Below are positions 36,023 through 38,900 of a stretch of 38,900 nt of DNA, one piece after another. Under the pieces are notes generated by a model that saw only the letters and a list, made by a program, of their open reading frames with translations, searched no databases and was not told the DNA's origin. How positions within the stretch are numbered: position 1 is the first letter of the stretch; each line of letters starts with the position of its first letter. Location: positions 1-38,900 of the IMG/VR virus record IMGVR_UViG_3300042309_001427; one strand, given 5' to 3'. Source of the DNA: a virus. The position numbers and the translations under genes were made by a program.

Positions 36023-37096
36023 ATGAAACTCTTCTTCAGCATTCTTCTCGCCACTCTCTGCGCGGCCACCGGCTACAGCCAGACGATGAAGGCGTTGGCT
36101 TACAATACAACGAACGGCGTAATAATTTACACAAACACCAATAATTTAAGATTTTCAAACAATGTTGTTGTTGAGTCCATTGAAACCCACAGATTAGACA
36201 TTCAAAGCGGAACAAATCTTTACATACTGCTCGATGATGGGATTGCTGACTTCAATGTGGCGGCTTCATTCAATCATCCAGATGGCATACAGTTTACAAC
36301 CAACACTGGTGCCGCCGCCACCCGCACCAACCTCGGCCTCGGCGCAACATGGCTCACAAACACCAACGTCACGAATTTTAGGACGGCGATTGGGTTAGGA
36401 TCAACCAATCTGGTGACGTTTAGCGAGGTTTCAACAACATCAGTTCTTCGTTCTCCTTATGTAGAAAGCTCAGAGTTTTATATATTTGAAGACGGAAGTA
36501 TTACGTTTGAAAGCACGGGAACAATAAATTTCGGAGCCGCTGCTCCGTCTGTCCGCACCAACCTCGGCCTCGGCGGAAGCAACATTGTCACCTTCGCTGG
36601 CCTAATCAACAACGGCGATATCACGATCAACAGCACCACGGCCAGCAACGGCCTGCTCTACATCCGCCGCACCAACAACGAACCTTTTCTTGGCCTCGCC
36701 AACCTTCTCGCCAGCAACAACACGACTGTCAGCAATGAAACGCTTTTTCGTGTAGGTGTAGCCGAGGCTACCAACCGTTCGGCGCAGTTTGGTTTCCGCT
36801 CAACTAACACCAACGGCAACGGTGTGGCTGTGTTCAGCGTGTTTGGATTCGACGCACTAATGATGATCGGGGCCGATGCCTCGACCAATGCCGTGATCTA
36901 TTCGGGCGGCGGCACGAACAACGAAGTGATGACCTTGATTCGCGACGGGGCCACGGAGTTTGCCCGCCCGATTCGTTTTTCGACCAATGCCTCAACCCGC
37001 CCTGAGACAAACGCCCCAGCCAACACGACCAATGTGGCGGCGTGGGTCGAAATTCGGATCGGCACTAATTCCTATCGCGCCCCGTTGTATCAATGA
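36023..37096 (+). CDS. Tail fibre-like protein with signal-peptide-like N-terminus (357 aa)
   Basis: The start MKLFFSILLATLCAATGYSQ has the basic-hydrophobic-polar layout and A-T-G-Y-S-Q end of a Sec signal peptide, odd for a virion protein. The rest has fibre-like repeats, TRTNLGLGATWLTNTNVTNF and VRTNLGLGGSNIVTFAGLIN, and many Asn/Thr-rich strands. A 23-bp direct repeat (36322-36344, 36553-36575) encodes RTNLGLG in both. The region between is AT-rich. It might be exported to coat the host surface, or the hydrophobic end may be an assembly segment cleaved later. Confidence 0.6.
   Translation: MKLFFSILLATLCAATGYSQTMKALAYNTTNGVIIYTNTNNLRFSNNVVVESIETHRLDIQSGTNLYILLDDGIADFNVAASFNHPDGIQFTTNTGAAATRTNLGLGATWLTNTNVTNFRTAIGLGSTNLVTFSEVSTTSVLRSPYVESSEFYIFEDGSITFESTGTINFGAAAPSVRTNLGLGGSNIVTFAGLINNGDITINSTTASNGLLYIRRTNNEPFLGLANLLASNNTTVSNETLFRVGVAEATNRSAQFGFRSTNTNGNGVAVFSVFGFDALMMIGADASTNAVIYSGGGTNNEVMTLIRDGATEFARPIRFSTNASTRPETNAPANTTNVAAWVEIRIGTNSYRAPLYQ
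36322..36344 (+). repeat. 23-bp direct repeat, copy A (encodes RTNLGLG)
   Basis: Identical to 36553-36575. The offset is 231 nt, exactly 77 codons, so recombination between the copies would keep the frame. Confidence 0.75.
36553..36575 (+). repeat. 23-bp direct repeat, copy B (encodes RTNLGLG)
   Basis: Second copy of the GC-rich repeat at 36322-36344. Together they flank an AT-rich insert. Confidence 0.75.
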
Positions 37097-37278
37097 GCCT
37101 CCACGCCGCCACAGACTTTATCAGCCGCCCGCTCGTCGGCGTCTCCACTTCGCTCGGTAGTGTGATTGTAAGCCTGCTGCCGCACCTTGAGGCTGCCGCA
37201 CGTTTAGGAGTCCTTGGACTCGGCCTCGTCGCGGGACTGCTGACCGTTCGCAAAGCCTGGAGGGATCGGAACAAATGA
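37093..37278 (+). CDS. Small membrane protein, holin-like (61 aa)
   Basis: ATGA overlap at 37093. Two hydrophobic stretches (residues 13-30 VGVSTSLGSVIVSLLPHL, 34-50 AARLGVLGLGLVAGLLT) and a basic tail (VRKAWRDRNK) suit a class II type holin, which would make the lysis pore. No endolysin is seen in the window, so this remains a guess. Other single-operon membrane peptides look similar. Confidence 0.45.
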   Translation: MSLHAATDFISRPLVGVSTSLGSVIVSLLPHLEAAARLGVLGLGLVAGLLTVRKAWRDRNK

Positions 37279-37637
37279 GCGACCTTTACGGCAAATGCCC
37301 CGCGCAAGTGGATCTCTGTCTGCCCCAAGGCCAGACATGGGACACAACCCTGCTCTGGGAGGCAGACGGCGACCCCGTGAACCTCACAGGCTGGACGGCG
37401 CGCATGATGCTCCGAACCACGGCAGAAGCGGCATCGCCCACCGTCTCACTTTCCACCGCGACCAGCACAATGACCGCCGCGAGCAATGGCGTGATCGGTC
37501 TTTCCTATTCGGCTATCTCGTCTGCCACGATCACGGCGGCGACCTATCTCTACGACCTTGAAGTGGTCAACCCATCCGGCGCTGTCCGCAGGCTCATGGA
37601 GGGCCGCGCCGTGGTGAGCCGCGAAATCACCCGCTAA
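37275..37637 (+). CDS. BppU-like/Ig-like tail protein (120 aa)
   Basis: The pattern GQTWDTTLLWEADGDPVNLT, GWTARMMLRTTAEA, VIGLSYSAISSATI, TYLYDLEVVNPSGAVRRLME matches small phage proteins with an immunoglobulin-like or upper-baseplate domain: QGxTWxxxLxW, then VNLTGxTARMxxR. It is encoded just before the fibre gene, so it probably links the fibre to the tail tip. Confidence 0.6.
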   Translation: MSDLYGKCPAQVDLCLPQGQTWDTTLLWEADGDPVNLTGWTARMMLRTTAEAASPTVSLSTATSTMTAASNGVIGLSYSAISSATITAATYLYDLEVVNPSGAVRRLMEGRAVVSREITR

Positions 37638-37641
37638 CGTC

Positions 37642-38900
37642 ATGGGCGAGACGATCACCATACGCACGGGCGCGGCGACCGAAGTTATCAAGGTTGTCGA
37701 GCAAGGCCCGCAAGGGCCAGTTGGCCCAAAAGGCGATCCAGGCGATGTGGCGGGCCTGCCGCTTACAACAACGGGCGACACGCTTTACCGGGCAAACTCA
37801 ACCACCAATGCCCGTTTGCCAATCGGCGCGGCAGGGCAAGTTCTCAAAGTCGCCGCCAGCGGAATACCAGAATGGGGCAACGAGTCGGGGGCGGTAAGCT
37901 CCGTAGCGGGCCGCACCGGGGCCGTGACGCTCGCTGTGGCCGATGTGTCTGGGGCGGTTGCCTCGACCGACACCCGCCTTGCAGACTCCCGCCAGCCCAC
38001 GCTTCACGGATCAACTCACCACACAGGCGAGACGGATGCCCTCGCCGCGCATCAAATTAACGGGCAAACGATTTTCTCGGTGACAAGCGTCAATTATAGC
38101 GCCGATCAAACGCTGCCAGCTAATCGCGCAAGGCAGCTTACTGTTTCCAACACCAATGCAAGCGGCATCACGCTGACATTGCCGACACAAGCAGAAGGCA
38201 CCCTGAATGGCGACACCTACGTCATTGTAGGTGGCAACACAATGAGCGGGCCGATTACGGTTCGTGGCGTGGCAAATCTTTCGCCGCTTGTTTACAATAC
38301 GCTCGTCACAATCACGGCCACAGGGCAGCAATACCGCTTGCGTTCGGGCGGCGGCTCATCTGGAAATTGGTCGCTTATCCCCGTCGATACCCACACCCAC
38401 ACAGGCTCCCAAGTAACTGTCGGCACCACCGCCAACCTCCCGCTCAAAACAGGCACAAACGGCGTAGTCGAGGCGGGTTCTTTCGGCACGGCGGCAGGGA
38501 GCTTTTGCGAGGGGAATGATGCGCGGCTTTCGGATGACCGCGACCCGAATCTTCACGCCGCCAGTCACCTCCCTGATGGCGCTGATGAGATTTTTGACCA
38601 GTCGTTGAATACTACGGATAGCGTTGAGTTTAACGCCCTTAAAATTTACACAGCAGCATCTCCCACCGTTGATAAGCAGGTTTTGGTGGCCGATGACGAG
38701 GGCAATATTCTTTCCATTACTGGCAACGAAGCGGATGCAAGGGCATCACTCGGCCTTGGAGACGCAGCCGTAGAAGATACCACAGCCTTCGCCGCCTCTG
38801 GCTCCATCACAACATCTGGCCTCACGCAAGCCACCGCAAGAATTTTAGGCCGCACGACCGCGAGCACAGGAGCCATCGAGGAGATCCAAATCGGCTCGGG
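37642..38900 (+). CDS. Tail fibre with collagen-like segment, partial (419+ aa)
   Basis: The reading frame opens at 37642 and stays open to the window end. Residues 22-33 (GPQGPVGPKGDP) are Gly-X-Y collagen-like, forming a short trimeric stalk. Then come typical fibre elements: TTTGDTLYRANSTTNARLPI, VSSVAGRTGAVTLAVADV, THTHTGSQV and a C-terminal ASLGLGDAA. The fibre should bind the host receptor. The end is missing, so the receptor-binding tip cannot be judged. Confidence 0.75.
   Translation, partial: MGETITIRTGAATEVIKVVEQGPQGPVGPKGDPGDVAGLPLTTTGDTLYRANSTTNARLPIGAAGQVLKVAASGIPEWGNESGAVSSVAGRTGAVTLAVADVSGAVASTDTRLADSRQPTLHGSTHHTGETDALAAHQINGQTIFSVTSVNYSADQTLPANRARQLTVSNTNASGITLTLPTQAEGTLNGDTYVIVGGNTMSGPITVRGVANLSPLVYNTLVTITATGQQYRLRSGGGSSGNWSLIPVDTHTHTGSQVTVGTTANLPLKTGTNGVVEAGSFGTAAGSFCEGNDARLSDDRDPNLHAASHLPDGADEIFDQSLNTTDSVEFNALKIYTAASPTVDKQVLVADDEGNILSITGNEADARASLGLGDAAVEDTTAFAASGSITTSGLTQATARILGRTTASTGAIEEIQIGS

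Noticed and set aside
1-38900. CRISPR array, insertion sequence or transposase
   Set aside because: No regularly spaced repeats of CRISPR length and no transposase-like protein or terminal inverted repeats were seen.
1-38900. Lysis cassette (endolysin, spanin)
   Set aside because: No lysozyme, amidase or peptidase motif was found; only small membrane proteins that could be holins. The lysis genes may lie beyond the right end.

Overview
This window is a temperate tailed-phage genome or prophage, about 39 kb of it, with a lambda-type siphovirus layout. Evidence is a tyrosine integrase beside a tRNA-derived attachment site, a GpA-type large terminase, a gpW-like protein, a lambda-type portal, a protease/scaffold gene, decoration and capsid genes, frameshifted tail chaperones, a 674-residue tape measure and tail-fibre genes. 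No sheath or contractile baseplate gene is visible. The host is not named by the sequence. The tRNA fragment lacks an encoded CCA, most starts lack a Shine-Dalgarno sequence, GC is moderately high, and the integrase has Asn at two usual His positions. These fit a Verrucomicrobia/Planctomycetes-type host better than an enteric one, but that is inference.

Layout. 1-1760: a small orphan gene, then a leftward operon of metallophosphatase, HTH protein and GNAT acetyltransferase. 1819-2003: an attP-like site made of a tRNA-Leu(CAA) 3' half flanked on both sides by copies of an arm-type repeat. 1981-3676: integrase and two divergent ribbon-helix-helix (RHH) proteins whose shared intergenic region holds opposed promoters and repeated operator-like boxes. 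3698-9042: a rightward early operon of small genes linked by 4-bp overlaps. It includes a PD-(D/E)XK nuclease, an ERF annealing protein, an SSB-tipped small protein, a zinc-ribbon protein and a replication protein with iteron-like repeats inside its gene.

9082-12935: packaging genes, a Nu1-like small terminase and a GpA-type large terminase, separated by a ParB-domain protein and a GT-A protein resembling TET-associated glycosyltransferases. 13030-18677: accessory genes where lambda would go straight from terminase to gpW. They include a stand-alone RarA/MgsA C-terminal-like domain, an amidoligase, a class II glutamine amidotransferase, an AAA+ ATPase and a nucleotide-sugar epimerase. The amidoligase cassette is bracketed by a repeat seen nowhere else in the window.

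18702-24079: HTH and DUF3102-like genes, then gpW-like, portal, protease/scaffold, decoration and major capsid genes, closed by a strong terminator. 24160-27676: an island of three glycosyltransferases, one Fringe-like, and an FkbM methyltransferase, placed between capsid and connector genes. 27684-38900: connectors, tail tube, frameshifted chaperones, tape measure, distal tail proteins and fibres. The last fibre gene runs off the window.

An unexplained signal recurs. The hexamer TTGACA or TTGACG lies exactly 13 nt before the start codon of six genes, and 15, 16 and 19 nt before three more, always oriented with the gene.
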